The notes below the pieces were generated by a model. The model made no database searches and was not told the DNA's origin. It worked only from the letters and a program-made list of their open reading frames with translations. A stretch of DNA of 64,000 nt. It comes from Sulfolobus sp. E5-1-F. GTDB taxonomy: Archaea; Thermoproteota; Thermoprotei_A; Sulfolobales; Sulfolobaceae. Shown in pieces: positions 48,055 through 57,005 of the stretch (position 1 is its first letter; each line of letters starts with the position of its first letter). A program made the position numbers and the translations under genes. The stretch covers positions 656,630 to 720,629 of the forward strand of contig NZ_CP045687.1 in the NCBI RefSeq assembly GCF_009601705.1. The letters run 5' to 3'.

Positions 48055-48994
48055 AATGCTACTTGAAGTAAGAAATTTAAAGATTTACTTTTACACGAAG
48101 AGAGGTATTGTAAAGGCTGTTGATAACGTTAACCTTTATTTGGATAAGGGAGAAATTGTTGGACTTGCTGGAGAAAGCGGATCCGGAAAGAGTACAATAG
48201 GCTATGGCATTATGAGACTTGTGCCTTTTCCGGGAAAAATTGAGGGTGGTGAGATACTATTTAAAGGTGAGGATATACTTAAACTAGACGAAGATACTTT
48301 TAGGAAAAAGTATAGGTGGAAAAAAATAGCTATGGTTTTTCAAGGCTCAATGTCTGGGTTTACTCCTGTTTTTAAGATAAAGGATCAAATAATTGAGGTT
48401 TTACGCATCCATGGTTGGACTGGAGATTACGATGAGAGAGTAAAGGAGTTATTCAAAATGGTTAACATGGACCCACAGCTAGCTGAAAAGTACCCCCATG
48501 AACTTTCTGGAGGACAAAAACAAAGGGCCTTTATAGCCATGGCCCTAGCCTTAAATCCAGAGATTCTAATAGCGGATGAACCTACAACGGCCTTAGACGT
48601 AATGGTTCAAGAACACATTCTTAACCTATTGAAGAAATTAAGGAAAGATCTAAACTTGTCCATAATTTTCATAACTCACGATTTAGCCTTACTTTCCGAG
48701 ATTTCAGATAGGGATTATATGCTATATGCGGGTAAAGTTATGGAGAGTGGACCATCAGAAGTTATATTCAAAAAACCCAGACATCCCTATACTTCACTAC
48801 TTATTGAATCAATAGCTACATTAGATAAAGATATAATAAAGGGGATTCCAGGATCCATGCCAGACCTCTCAAATCCTCCACTAGGTTGTAGATTCAATAC
48901 TCGATGTCCCTTCGCAAGGGATATCTGTTTTAAGGAAGAACCTAAAATGAAAACGTTCTCAGATGGTGATGAGGTTGCCTGTTGGCTCTATTAG
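48044..48994 (+). CDS. OppD-type ABC transporter ATPase
   Basis: A 316-residue ATPase: Walker A GESGSGKST, signature LSGGQKQRA, Walker B ILIADEPTTALD, then the C-terminal oligo_HPY domain (KPRHPYTSLL) with the Cys-rich pattern GCRFNTRCPFARDIC that often binds an Fe-S cluster in this family. It ends in CWLY, identical to the end of the partner OppF. Overlaps both neighbours. Confidence 0.92.
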   Translation: MRGKMLLEVRNLKIYFYTKRGIVKAVDNVNLYLDKGEIVGLAGESGSGKSTIGYGIMRLVPFPGKIEGGEILFKGEDILKLDEDTFRKKYRWKKIAMVFQGSMSGFTPVFKIKDQIIEVLRIHGWTGDYDERVKELFKMVNMDPQLAEKYPHELSGGQKQRAFIAMALALNPEILIADEPTTALDVMVQEHILNLLKKLRKDLNLSIIFITHDLALLSEISDRDYMLYAGKVMESGPSEVIFKKPRHPYTSLLIESIATLDKDIIKGIPGSMPDLSNPPLGCRFNTRCPFARDICFKEEPKMKTFSDGDEVACWLY

Positions 48995-49940
48995 TAATTA
49001 TATTGTAAAAGTAGAAAACCTAAAAGTATATTTCACTAAAGGAGGAATATTTAGTAAGAAGTATATAGTTAAGGCTCTAGATGGTGTAACATTAGGAATA
49101 AAAGAAAGGGAAGTTATGGGAGTTGTAGGTGAAAGCGGATCTGGCAAAACCACATTAGGTAGAGTCACAATAGGTCTCCAAAAACCAACTTCTGGTAATA
49201 TCTATATTAAGGTCGATAATAGGGAAATTAATGTAAATAAGGCAAAGTTAAGAGATATTAGTAAATACGTTCAAATGGTATATCAAGATCCATACTCATC
49301 TATAGATCCTATAATGAGAGTTTATGACGTTTTAGCAATGCCATTGAAGTACAGAAAAGAGAGTGACATAGATAAAAAAATAGAGGAAGCAATGAGGTTA
49401 GTTGACCTTCCGCTTGAACTTTTGGAAAATAGGGTATATCAGTTATCTGGTGGACAAAGACAGAGGTTAAGTATAGCTAGGGCTATAGTTGTAAATCCAA
49501 AATACATTGTTGCTGACGAACCTACCACAATGTTAGACGCTTCATTAAAGGGAGAGATACTAAAGATAATAAAGGACGCTAGGGAAAGTAAAGGTTTTTC
49601 GTTTATGCTTATAACCCACGAGCTACCAATAGCTAAAATAATTTCAGATAGAATTGCAGTGCTGTATTTAGGGAAGGTAGTAGAATTAGGAAACTCAAAT
49701 GAGATTATTAAAAACCCATTACATCCATATACACAAGGGCTAATTGAGGTATATCCTAGAATAGACCCTTCACTAAGGGACAAGATGAAGGAGATAAAGA
49801 TCAAGGTTGATATAGTTAGGCCAGAGAAGGGGTGCGTATTCTATCCAAGATGTCCATTTGCCATGCCTAAGTGTAAGGAACAAGAACCAGAGCTAAAGGA
49901 AATTTCTCAAGGTCATTACGTAGCATGTTGGCTTTACTAA
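48963..49940 (+). CDS. OppF-type ABC transporter ATPase
   Basis: A 325-residue ATPase: Walker A GESGSGKTT, signature LSGGQRQRL, Walker B YIVADEPTTMLD, H-loop in LITHELP, and an oligo_HPY tail (NPLHPYTQGL) with GCVFYPRCPFAMPKC. The start overlaps OppD by 32 nt; an ATG two codons downstream is also possible. Completes the importer with the small membrane protein gene behind it. Confidence 0.92.
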   Translation: MVMRLPVGSISNYIVKVENLKVYFTKGGIFSKKYIVKALDGVTLGIKEREVMGVVGESGSGKTTLGRVTIGLQKPTSGNIYIKVDNREINVNKAKLRDISKYVQMVYQDPYSSIDPIMRVYDVLAMPLKYRKESDIDKKIEEAMRLVDLPLELLENRVYQLSGGQRQRLSIARAIVVNPKYIVADEPTTMLDASLKGEILKIIKDARESKGFSFMLITHELPIAKIISDRIAVLYLGKVVELGNSNEIIKNPLHPYTQGLIEVYPRIDPSLRDKMKEIKIKVDIVRPEKGCVFYPRCPFAMPKCKEQEPELKEISQGHYVACWLY

Positions 49941-49955
49941 GGAGGGTTAAATGGA

Positions 49956-50135
49956 ATGAGATCAATACTAAAGATAATAGTTGGTCTTGGAATGTTAGGC
50001 GGAGCTATCGGATTAGACTACGTAGGAGCCTCATTTCAAAGTTTATCCGTTTTGATACTATCCATGATACTTGCAATAGCTGGAGCAATGGTAGGTATAA
50101 GAGGTTTAATGGAGTTTTTAGGAGAGAGATTTTAA
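49956..50135 (+). CDS. Small two-TM membrane protein after the Opp operon
   Basis: A 59-residue frame (ATG 49956, TAA 50133-50135). A GGAGGG ribosome-binding site lies at 49941-49946 directly after the oppF stop, with correct spacing. The protein is hydrophobic with two short TM segments (~5-22 and ~30-50) and charged ends (MRSILK, EFLGERF). The strong site and tight spacing mark it as a real last gene of the operon. A subunit-like helper for the transporter is possible. Confidence 0.65.
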   Translation: MRSILKIIVGLGMLGGAIGLDYVGASFQSLSVLILSMILAIAGAMVGIRGLMEFLGERF

Positions 50136-50200
50136 GGAACAAACAGAGCCCTATCTTTTTTAAATATCTTGATGATTTTCTAAACATATATACACTGAAA

Positions 50201-50227
50201 GTGTCTCATGCAGTCATCTTATTCGAT
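50201..50227 (+). repeat. Dispersed repeat (family R), copy 2
   Basis: A short copy: GTGTCTCATGCAGTCATC, then TTATTCGAT, matching 4603-4633. It runs directly into an SM2-like MITE fragment, as copy 1 also precedes an SM2-like copy. Confidence 0.55.
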
Positions 50228-50345
50228 TGGTACTTTGCGTGAATTTACCTCAAATCACTTAAATCTTAAATACTAGTATAGATTCTCTTCAAGAAGATTT
50301 AAATACTCGTAAATACATCAACCGTACATAATATAAATGCCTTAG
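50228..50345 (+). mobile_element. SM2-like MITE, 5' fragment (copy C)
   Basis: Matches the first ~115 bp of the MITEs at 4715, 24355 and 53218 (TACTTTGCGTGAATTTACC start). The right end is missing, replaced by a 32-bp tandem duplication. Confidence 0.7.
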
Positions 50346-50398
50346 ATTTTGTCCGCAATTCCCTTTAAATGCCTTAGATTTTGTCCGCAATTCCCTTC
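50335..50398. repeat. 32-bp direct tandem duplication
   Basis: Two virtually identical 32-bp units (50335-50366 and 50367-50398), each containing CTTAGATTTTGTCCGCAATT. The second runs into a decayed minus-strand transposase fragment. Confidence 0.8.
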
Positions 50399-50738
50399 CT
50401 TTTCCAAGTAGTTTCTTATTGTTTGTGGCGAGACGATGTATATCTTAACCTTGTTCTCTATTGAGTCGTTCTACAAGGTTGCTGAGATAAGTCTTCTAAC
50501 TTTCTCTCCCTTTTTTCTCTTGAAGTTTATCGTGGAAGGTAATTTATACCTTATCTGCTGAATGGGTGAGGGAGACCCGTATTACTATCTTGAATTCGCC
50601 TTCGATAATAAGGTTTCCCTCACCTTAATTCTTTTTCCAATTTGTTGACTGCTTTATACTGTAATTAATTCTGTTTCTTCGATAGATTCAATATTAGACA
50701 AGTAGTATTATTTTTTATAAAATGATTTTAGATCTATT
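50399..50738 (-). pseudogene. Decayed transposase remnant (helix-turn-helix region)
   Basis: On the minus strand a short frame reads IENKVKIYIVSPQTIRNYLEKEG, in part SPQTIRNYLEKEG, like the DNA-binding N-terminus of an IS630-type transposase. The flanking sequence has frequent stops. Only a fragment is left. Confidence 0.4.
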
Positions 50739-50781
50739 GTCACGGAAGGGGACTTTCGCCCCCTTAACCCCCATAAAGTTA
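50739..50781 (-). repeat. GAAA-loop hairpin repeat, copy 2 (reverse)
   Basis: The complement of this 43-bp stretch matches 29315-29356 almost exactly, including TTATGGGGGTTAAGG and CGAAAGTCCCCTTCCGTGAC. One extra G is inserted in the stem. Confidence 0.65.
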
Positions 50782-50831
50782 AATAGGATATATAAAGACG
50801 AAGGTTCTGCAACTACTAGACTTGGAAAAAC

Positions 50832-51920
<1,089 letters not shown>

Positions 51921-52045
51921 AAAGTATTATTATCCAATTTTTATCTTTCTTATATCAAAATATTAGGGAGATGATATAAGCTTTCTAACGCTAAACATTA
52001 TATAGAGTAGATAACAATTTATTGTACCAAATATAAAAGTATCTT

Positions 52046-52975
52046 GTGAGCAACGAAGAGATAATTAATACTATAATCAAGAACCCCCAGCTAATATCAG
52101 CGTTGGCTGAGAAAGTCTATGATAAACTTAAGGACGAAATAGTAATAAAAAAGCTTGAAGAGAACACTCAAGCAATAAAAGAATTACAAATAGTAATAGT
52201 TGAATTACAAAAAAATGTTAATGAACACAATAGGATTTTAGGAGAACATTCGAAGGCTATACAAGATTTGCAAAAGGCTGTTAATGAGCATTCTGAAGCA
52301 ATAAGGGGTCTTCAAATTGCCGTAAATGAAAACACGAAAGCTATACAAGATTTGCAAAAGACAGTCGATGAGCACACAAAGGCAATACAAGAGCTACAGA
52401 AATCTGTAAACGAGCATACGAAGGCTATACAAGATTTGCAGAAGGCAGTTATCGAGCACTCAAAGGCTATACAAGATTTGCAGAAAGCGGTGAATGAACA
52501 TTCTGAAGCAATAAGGGGATTGCAGAATGCGGTAAACGAGCATTCGAAAGTAATACAAGAACTGGTTTACGAACAAAGGAAGCTCTCGGTAGAAATAGGG
52601 AGTTTTACTAACAGGGCTGGTAGAAATATGGAGAAGACTATACTAATGCTCTATAAGAAGGCTCTAGAACTACATGGAGTAAATGCAGATAAGGTAATTC
52701 ACGGAAACATAATTGATACTTTAGGGGTTATAGAAAAGGACAGAGTTTTTGAGGTAGACTTTTATGAGACTAACGATTACATATACGTTTTTGAAATAAA
52801 GAACTTTGCAGATGAGGGGGCATATGAACAAATGCTAAATAGGAAAAAGTTGTTCTCTGCACTTTATAATAAACCTCTAAAGTTATTCCTAGTAGCTAAT
52901 TATGTTAGAAAAGATATAAGGGAACTTCTAGAGAAGGAAGGAGTAATAGTAATATCGTCTGTAGATGTTGAGTAA
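52046..52975 (+). CDS. Coiled-coil rod with C-terminal PD-(D/E)xK nuclease-like domain
   Basis: A 309-residue protein. The N-terminal head (NEEIINTIIKNPQLISALAEKVYDKLKDE) is almost the same as in the gene at 60661. Residues ~50-180 are a 14-residue-repeat coiled coil (EHSKAIQDLQKAVN type). The C-terminal domain has EVDFYET (~236) and VFEIKNF (E250-K252), the PD-(D/E)xK pattern, then FLVANYVRKDI. Leaderless GTG start with TATAAAAG upstream. It follows the AAA ATPase gene, and the two may cooperate; this is unproven. Confidence 0.75.
   Translation: MSNEEIINTIIKNPQLISALAEKVYDKLKDEIVIKKLEENTQAIKELQIVIVELQKNVNEHNRILGEHSKAIQDLQKAVNEHSEAIRGLQIAVNENTKAIQDLQKTVDEHTKAIQELQKSVNEHTKAIQDLQKAVIEHSKAIQDLQKAVNEHSEAIRGLQNAVNEHSKVIQELVYEQRKLSVEIGSFTNRAGRNMEKTILMLYKKALELHGVNADKVIHGNIIDTLGVIEKDRVFEVDFYETNDYIYVFEIKNFADEGAYEQMLNRKKLFSALYNKPLKLFLVANYVRKDIRELLEKEGVIVISSVDVE
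52240..52560 (+). repeat. 42-bp coding repeats of the coiled coil
   Basis: Successive units encode EHSKAIQDLQKAVN-like 14-residue blocks (two heptads). Units vary at a few positions (HTKAIQELQKSV, HSEAIRGLQNAV), indicating repeated duplication with drift. Confidence 0.8.
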
Positions 52976-53211
52976 TTGTGTTCTCTTAATATAATATGAC
53001 GAGATAGTATGTTAAGGGGATATTTGAGTTTCCTTTGTAAATTATGAATGTATACAATAATTTAGTTAATTAAAAGTTAAGTTGGATAATTTGCTCTTAT
53101 TATAGAAATAAATCGTTTTTATTTAGCTTTAGCTGAACATGGAATTTTTCTTGATGAGCATATGTTAAACATGGAGTATCCAGTGCTCATCAAATGGATT
53201 ATATTAATAAT

Positions 53212-53400
53212 CTTAAGTAGTACTTTGCGTAAATTTACCTCTAATCACTTAAACCTTAAATACTAAGACAGACTCTCCTCAAGGAGATTTAAATAATCAT
53301 AAATACACTAAGCGTATATAATATAGACACTCTTAAATTTTGCATTGTAAAAATTAAACGTTATACACTATACGTCGTTTTCAAGAAACTACTACTTAAG
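53212..53400 (+). mobile_element. SM2-like MITE copy D with CTTAAG target duplication
   Basis: The 177-bp MITE (53218-53394: TAGTACTTTGCGTAAATTT start, CAAGAAACTACTA end) sits in the IS6 copy. It is flanked by CTTAAG at 53212-53217 and 53395-53400. The intact IS6 sequence has a single CTTAAG at this point (56172-56177), so the duplication dates the insertion after the IS6 element arrived. Confidence 0.9.
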
Positions 53401-53511
53401 CCCAGATAGAGAGGGTAGCGTTAAGTTTAGCAAATTATCTTGCTGGTTTATCCTCTTGGTGTATACCTCACTTCATCTTGCTCTACTATTATAGGAGGCT
53501 TAGGGTTAAGT

Positions 53512-54898
53512 ACGTCAGTATGGGGATTTCATTTTTAGCGAAAATTACGCAGTAAATAAAATACAATAAGGCTAAATTTCGGATTTTAAAATAGAAGAAA
53601 AGTTTGTATATAAGGAAGGCGAACCTAACGTATGACCAGAAGCGGAAATCCTACCAGAACTTACGTTAGGTCCGCCTTCAAGAATTTATTATCCCTTTTC
53701 TCCCTAATATTCCTTTCTCTCCCAGATGAGAAGGTAAAAAAGATCTTGAGAACACTCTTGAAAGCTAGAGGAAGATACTTAAGCGAGCTTGGAAACGAGG
53801 GAAAATACACACTCAACGCCCTAAACTCGGTGAAAGCTGAGAACGTGATAAACGCAATAGAGGAACAGGCTAAAAAACTCCTCAAGAGACAAGAGGGTAG
53901 CGGTGGACTTCCACGCAATGCCACAATACCACAAATCGAAGAACTTACTAGCGAGAATAAAACCAACCAAGGGCACAACCTATGGACTAGTCCAAATAGC
54001 GATCTACCTCATGGGAAGAGTTAAGGGATTCATAAGCGTCCAACCCGTTACCGAGAAGAACGTAACAAAGAACTTCAAGGAAATCTTCACAAACCTAGAG
54101 AGACAAGTCAAGGAGCTGGGATTCAAGCTAACAATTGTCTTCGATAGGGAGTTCGCCGTGAACGAGGTACTCTCGTTCCTCGTGGAGAGGGGAGTTGACT
54201 TTGTCATAGCAGCTAGGTTGAACATGTATAAGAATTACCTCAAGGAGTTGGAGGAGATTAATGTAACCTACGCTGGGGTAACCTATACGGGTTTCTTGGT
54301 TAAGAGGCATCGCTCTGGAGCTTATTTGGTTATCTTGAGGGAGGGAGATAGGGTGATCTCATTTTTTGGTGAGGAGTAGGGTTTCGGAGTACGAGGCCAT
54401 TTTCTTGGCTGAGATGTATAGGAGGAGGTGGGGGATAGAGACCGCATTTCGTTCCCTTGAGGGCTTTAGGATAAGGACGAGGACTTGTGATGTGAGGAAG
54501 GAGTTGGTTATCGTCCTCATCTCGTATCTCATAGTTAACGCTTGGTTTATTCTCTCATCTCGTCGGAGGATCAGGTTGAGGGAGTTCGCTGACGAGATGA
54601 TCTCTCTTTCCTCGACTGAGATGAGGGGAGAGGGATCTCAAACGAGTTCTAAATCTTACTTGGACTACCCAGTTTGTTTGTATACTCGTTTACTTGTTTA
54701 CTTGAATTGACTCACTCTCGCTTTCCCTTTATCTCACGTGCAATAAATTCTATATTCCTCTTCATTTAATTAGGAAAAGTGTTATTTTTCTTCTACTTTA
54801 GCACAATATAATATATTTTTATGAAGTGAATGTTAGCTTAATACTATTCTAGTATTTTTTAGTTTATATCAAGATTAAAGAAATCCCCATACTGACGT
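53512..54898 (+). mobile_element. ISH3-like insertion sequence (1379 bp) with 4-bp target duplication
   Basis: Perfect 15-bp inverted ends: CAGTATGGGGATTTC (53516-53530) and GAAATCCCCATACTG (54880-54894). Flanking ACGT on both sides (53512-53515, 54895-54898) is a 4-bp duplication. It is inserted inside the decayed IS6 copy. The transposase is frameshifted twice, so the element cannot move by itself. Exact name (ISC1359- or ISC1439-like) is not certain. Confidence 0.85.
53632..54710 (+). pseudogene. Frameshifted DDE transposase of the ISH3-like element
   Basis: Three consecutive plus frames together encode one transposase. The N-terminus (53632 on) runs to ~53890. A middle part with VDFHAMPQYHK (first Asp) and IVFDREFAV (second Asp) ends at 54379. 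A C-terminal part has YRRRWGIETAFRSLE (catalytic Glu). The second shift is at a run of six T near 54361-54366; deleting one T gives VISFLVRSRV in frame. Both shifts are consistent with inactivation. Confidence 0.85.
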
Positions 54899-55335
54899 TA
54901 CCTCTCTAAGCCTTTACGCTATTGACGAGAATAAGGTTATGTGTTAAGCTATTATCAAATTTGTTAGGGATGTTGTGACTATTCCTTTCTTCATGACTTG
55001 AGGAGTGGTCTTCACGTGTTGATTGTCCTAATTAACATGATTGTGAGTGAGTACTTTTGGGAGGGTTGATCGAGTTTATTTGTATTACTGACTATTAGCA
55101 TATAATGCTCTGGTTTAATGCACATGAGGGTTTGTGAGAGAGATTACGCTGAACAAGGGTTTAGGGCCTTGAAGCTCCTCTCTATAACTTCCGTCAGAAT
55201 TAGAATAGGCTAACGAGCCAGCTCTCAGCTTTCTTCCTAATTTACAACATCCTTTACCCTCAATTGCATTTAGTCGATGAAGAAGTAATAATAAATTCAA
55301 ATATTTCAAATGCATGAAATTGTTGTTCATCTTCT

Positions 55336-55586
55336 CTATATTCGTGTATACTTTCATAATGTTCAGTTCGAAAGTAGGGATTTGTCCCGTTCCTCAATTG
55401 AAGATTTTCCTTCATTTCCCTTACCATTTTTCCCCAGCTGAAGAGAGTTACTCCCTTCAGCTAATTAACCTATATAGGTTTGCCCGTGATTTTGGTGAAG
55501 TTCAAGGGCAGAGAATTGGATACATTTAATGAAGCCCAAGCTATATATATCATTCACTTATAAATAAAATCTAAAAATTCAACAAT
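55336..55586. other. 251-bp region between IS debris and the broken deacetylase gene
   Basis: Only short frames; no repeat identified. Confidence 0.35.
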
Positions 55587-55972
55587 TCAAACCTTAGTCC
55601 AAAAAACCTCATAGTCTCCAGTAAACTTATCTAAAGGAAGACCTCCAATCTGACTTTTATACTCATTTATAGCCTTAATCTTAACCTCCTTGTACTTTCT
55701 GATATCAAACACTACTTTCTTCCAATGAACTTCATTAGAGCCCCATATTAAGTAGAAGTAAGCCTTTGGATACAACTTCTCTATCACTTTACCTATCTTA
55801 GCGTGGTCTGGATGACTATCAAAGGGTATTGGGGAAAAGACTAAATCTTTTCCTCGTAAAAAGTCGACTAAGGCATTTTCAACATCACTTTAGTTAACCT
55901 TAGAATCCTCGAAGTTCAGAAATGTAATCTCAACTATACCTAAAATCTTACTAGCCTTTAATGCCTCTTGCC

Positions 55973-56834
55973 TCCTAATCGAGTGTGGTCAACAATTTAA
56001 TTAATTTGAAATTAATCGTATAAGTTGCTTCTATTATAGAAATAAATCCTTTTATTTAGCGTAATACCTTTTTGGGTGAGCACGGGATTTTTATTGGTGA
56101 GCACTTGATGAACAGATGGAACATCCCCGTGCTCACCCAAGTTATTTTAATCCTAATGGAGTATATTAATCTTAAGCCAAGATTTCACGTTAGGGAGGAG
56201 GTCGCGTTAGGCTTAGCGAGTTATCTAGCTGGCTTATCCTCTTGGAGGACTACGTTACCACATTCCACCTTGCTTTACTATTACAAGAGGCTTGGTAGGG
56301 TTAAGTACGTTGTGTCCTTGAGTGGTCTTTACGCTATTGACGAGACTAAGGTTGTTTGCGTTAGGGGTAATTATTATTACGTTTGGATCGTTAGGGATGT
56401 TGTGACTAAGGCTATTCCTTTCTTCATGGTCACTAGCTTGAGGAGTGGTCTTCACGTGTTAATTGTCCTAGTTAACATGAGGGGGATTGAGGAGATCGCG
56501 AGTAGGTACTTTAAGAAGGTTGATCGAGTGGTTTACTTGCATGATGGTTTACCAGCTTATAATGCATTTGACTGGTTTAATGTTGGGCACAAGTGGGTTA
56601 CGTTTGGTAGGAGGGATTACGCTGAGCAGGGGTTTAGGACATTGAAGCATAGGCTCTCCTCTATGGACTTTCATTTCCCTTGGAGTTCAAATAGGTTGAC
56701 GATTACGAGTTGGCTCTCTACCTTCTTCCTAATCTACAACATTCTTTACACTCAAGTGTATTTAGTGGATAGGAGAGTGATAATAAATGCAAATATTTCA
56801 AATGCATGAAATTGTTGACCACACTCTCCTAATC
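55973..56834 (+). mobile_element. Intact IS6-family element with 8-bp target duplication
   Basis: The 846-bp element (55981-56826) has perfect 18-bp inverted ends (GAGTGTGGTCAACAATTT and its complement). The flanking TCCTAATC (55973-55980 and 56827-56834) is an 8-bp duplication, the normal size for IS6. It is the reference for three degraded copies in this window. It lies opposite in orientation to the gene it disrupts. Confidence 0.92.
56108..56809 (+). CDS. IS6-family DDE transposase
   Basis: A 233-residue complete transposase from the ATG at 56108. A TTG at 56072 would add 12 residues with no support. DDE residues: Asp in YAIDETKV (~77), Asp in YLHDGLPAY (~149) and Glu in DYAEQGFRTLKHRL (~180), the IS6 signature. 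No stops; the element looks active. It contains a preserved CTTAAG site that is the MITE target in the older copy at 53212. Confidence 0.9.
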   Translation: MNRWNIPVLTQVILILMEYINLKPRFHVREEVALGLASYLAGLSSWRTTLPHSTLLYYYKRLGRVKYVVSLSGLYAIDETKVVCVRGNYYYVWIVRDVVTKAIPFFMVTSLRSGLHVLIVLVNMRGIEEIASRYFKKVDRVVYLHDGLPAYNAFDWFNVGHKWVTFGRRDYAEQGFRTLKHRLSSMDFHFPWSSNRLTITSWLSTFFLIYNILYTQVYLVDRRVIINANISNA

Positions 56835-57005
56835 TCAACTAACTCCTTACTCCCCTTTAGCTTCTCATCTGGAGAACCGTATCTTCCATCAGTTACTATA
56901 ACTACACTTACATTATAACCCCTTTCCTTAAAGCTCTGAATAACCCCACCACAGCATAAGGTCTCGTCATCTGGATGAGGCGCAACAATCAAAACTTTCA
57001 TATGG

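Larger units (their letters stand above)
53046..55335 (+). mobile_element. Decayed IS6-family copy carrying two nested insertions
   Basis: The outer ends (GAATGTATACAATAATTT at 53046; AAATTGTTGTTCATCTTC ending ~55335) and interior match the IS6 element at 55981, although degraded by stops and deletions. Its sequence is interrupted at 53218 by an SM2-like MITE and at 53516 by an ISH3-like element. Removing these restores colinearity with the intact copy. It is the oldest layer of the nest. Confidence 0.85.
55587..57001 (-). pseudogene. LmbE/PIG-L-type deacetylase gene split by an IS element
   Basis: The N-terminal part starts at ATG 57001 (MKVLIVAPHPDDETLCCGG) with the PHPDD zinc motif of LmbE-type N-acetylglucosaminyl deacetylases, and stops at the IS at 56826. 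Removing the IS and one TCCTAATC copy rejoins it in frame (EIRRQEALKASKILGIVEI) to 55972 downward. An additional TAA at 55892-55890 interrupts the frame; the rest (SPIPFDSHPDHAKIG region to VFWTKV) continues to 55587. So there are two lesions. The ATG is placed 4 nt after the stop of the glycosyltransferase gene, an operon that would have made a GlcNAc-type glycolipid or sugar product. Confidence 0.85.

Noticed and set aside
52240-52560. Regular repeats considered as a CRISPR array
   Set aside because: Units are contiguous, 42 bp, in frame and encode a coiled coil; there are no spacers. No CRISPR array was found elsewhere in the window.
55314-55529. 71-codon plus-strand frame after the IS6 remnant
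   Set aside because: Begins inside the IS end; no motif or ribosome site.
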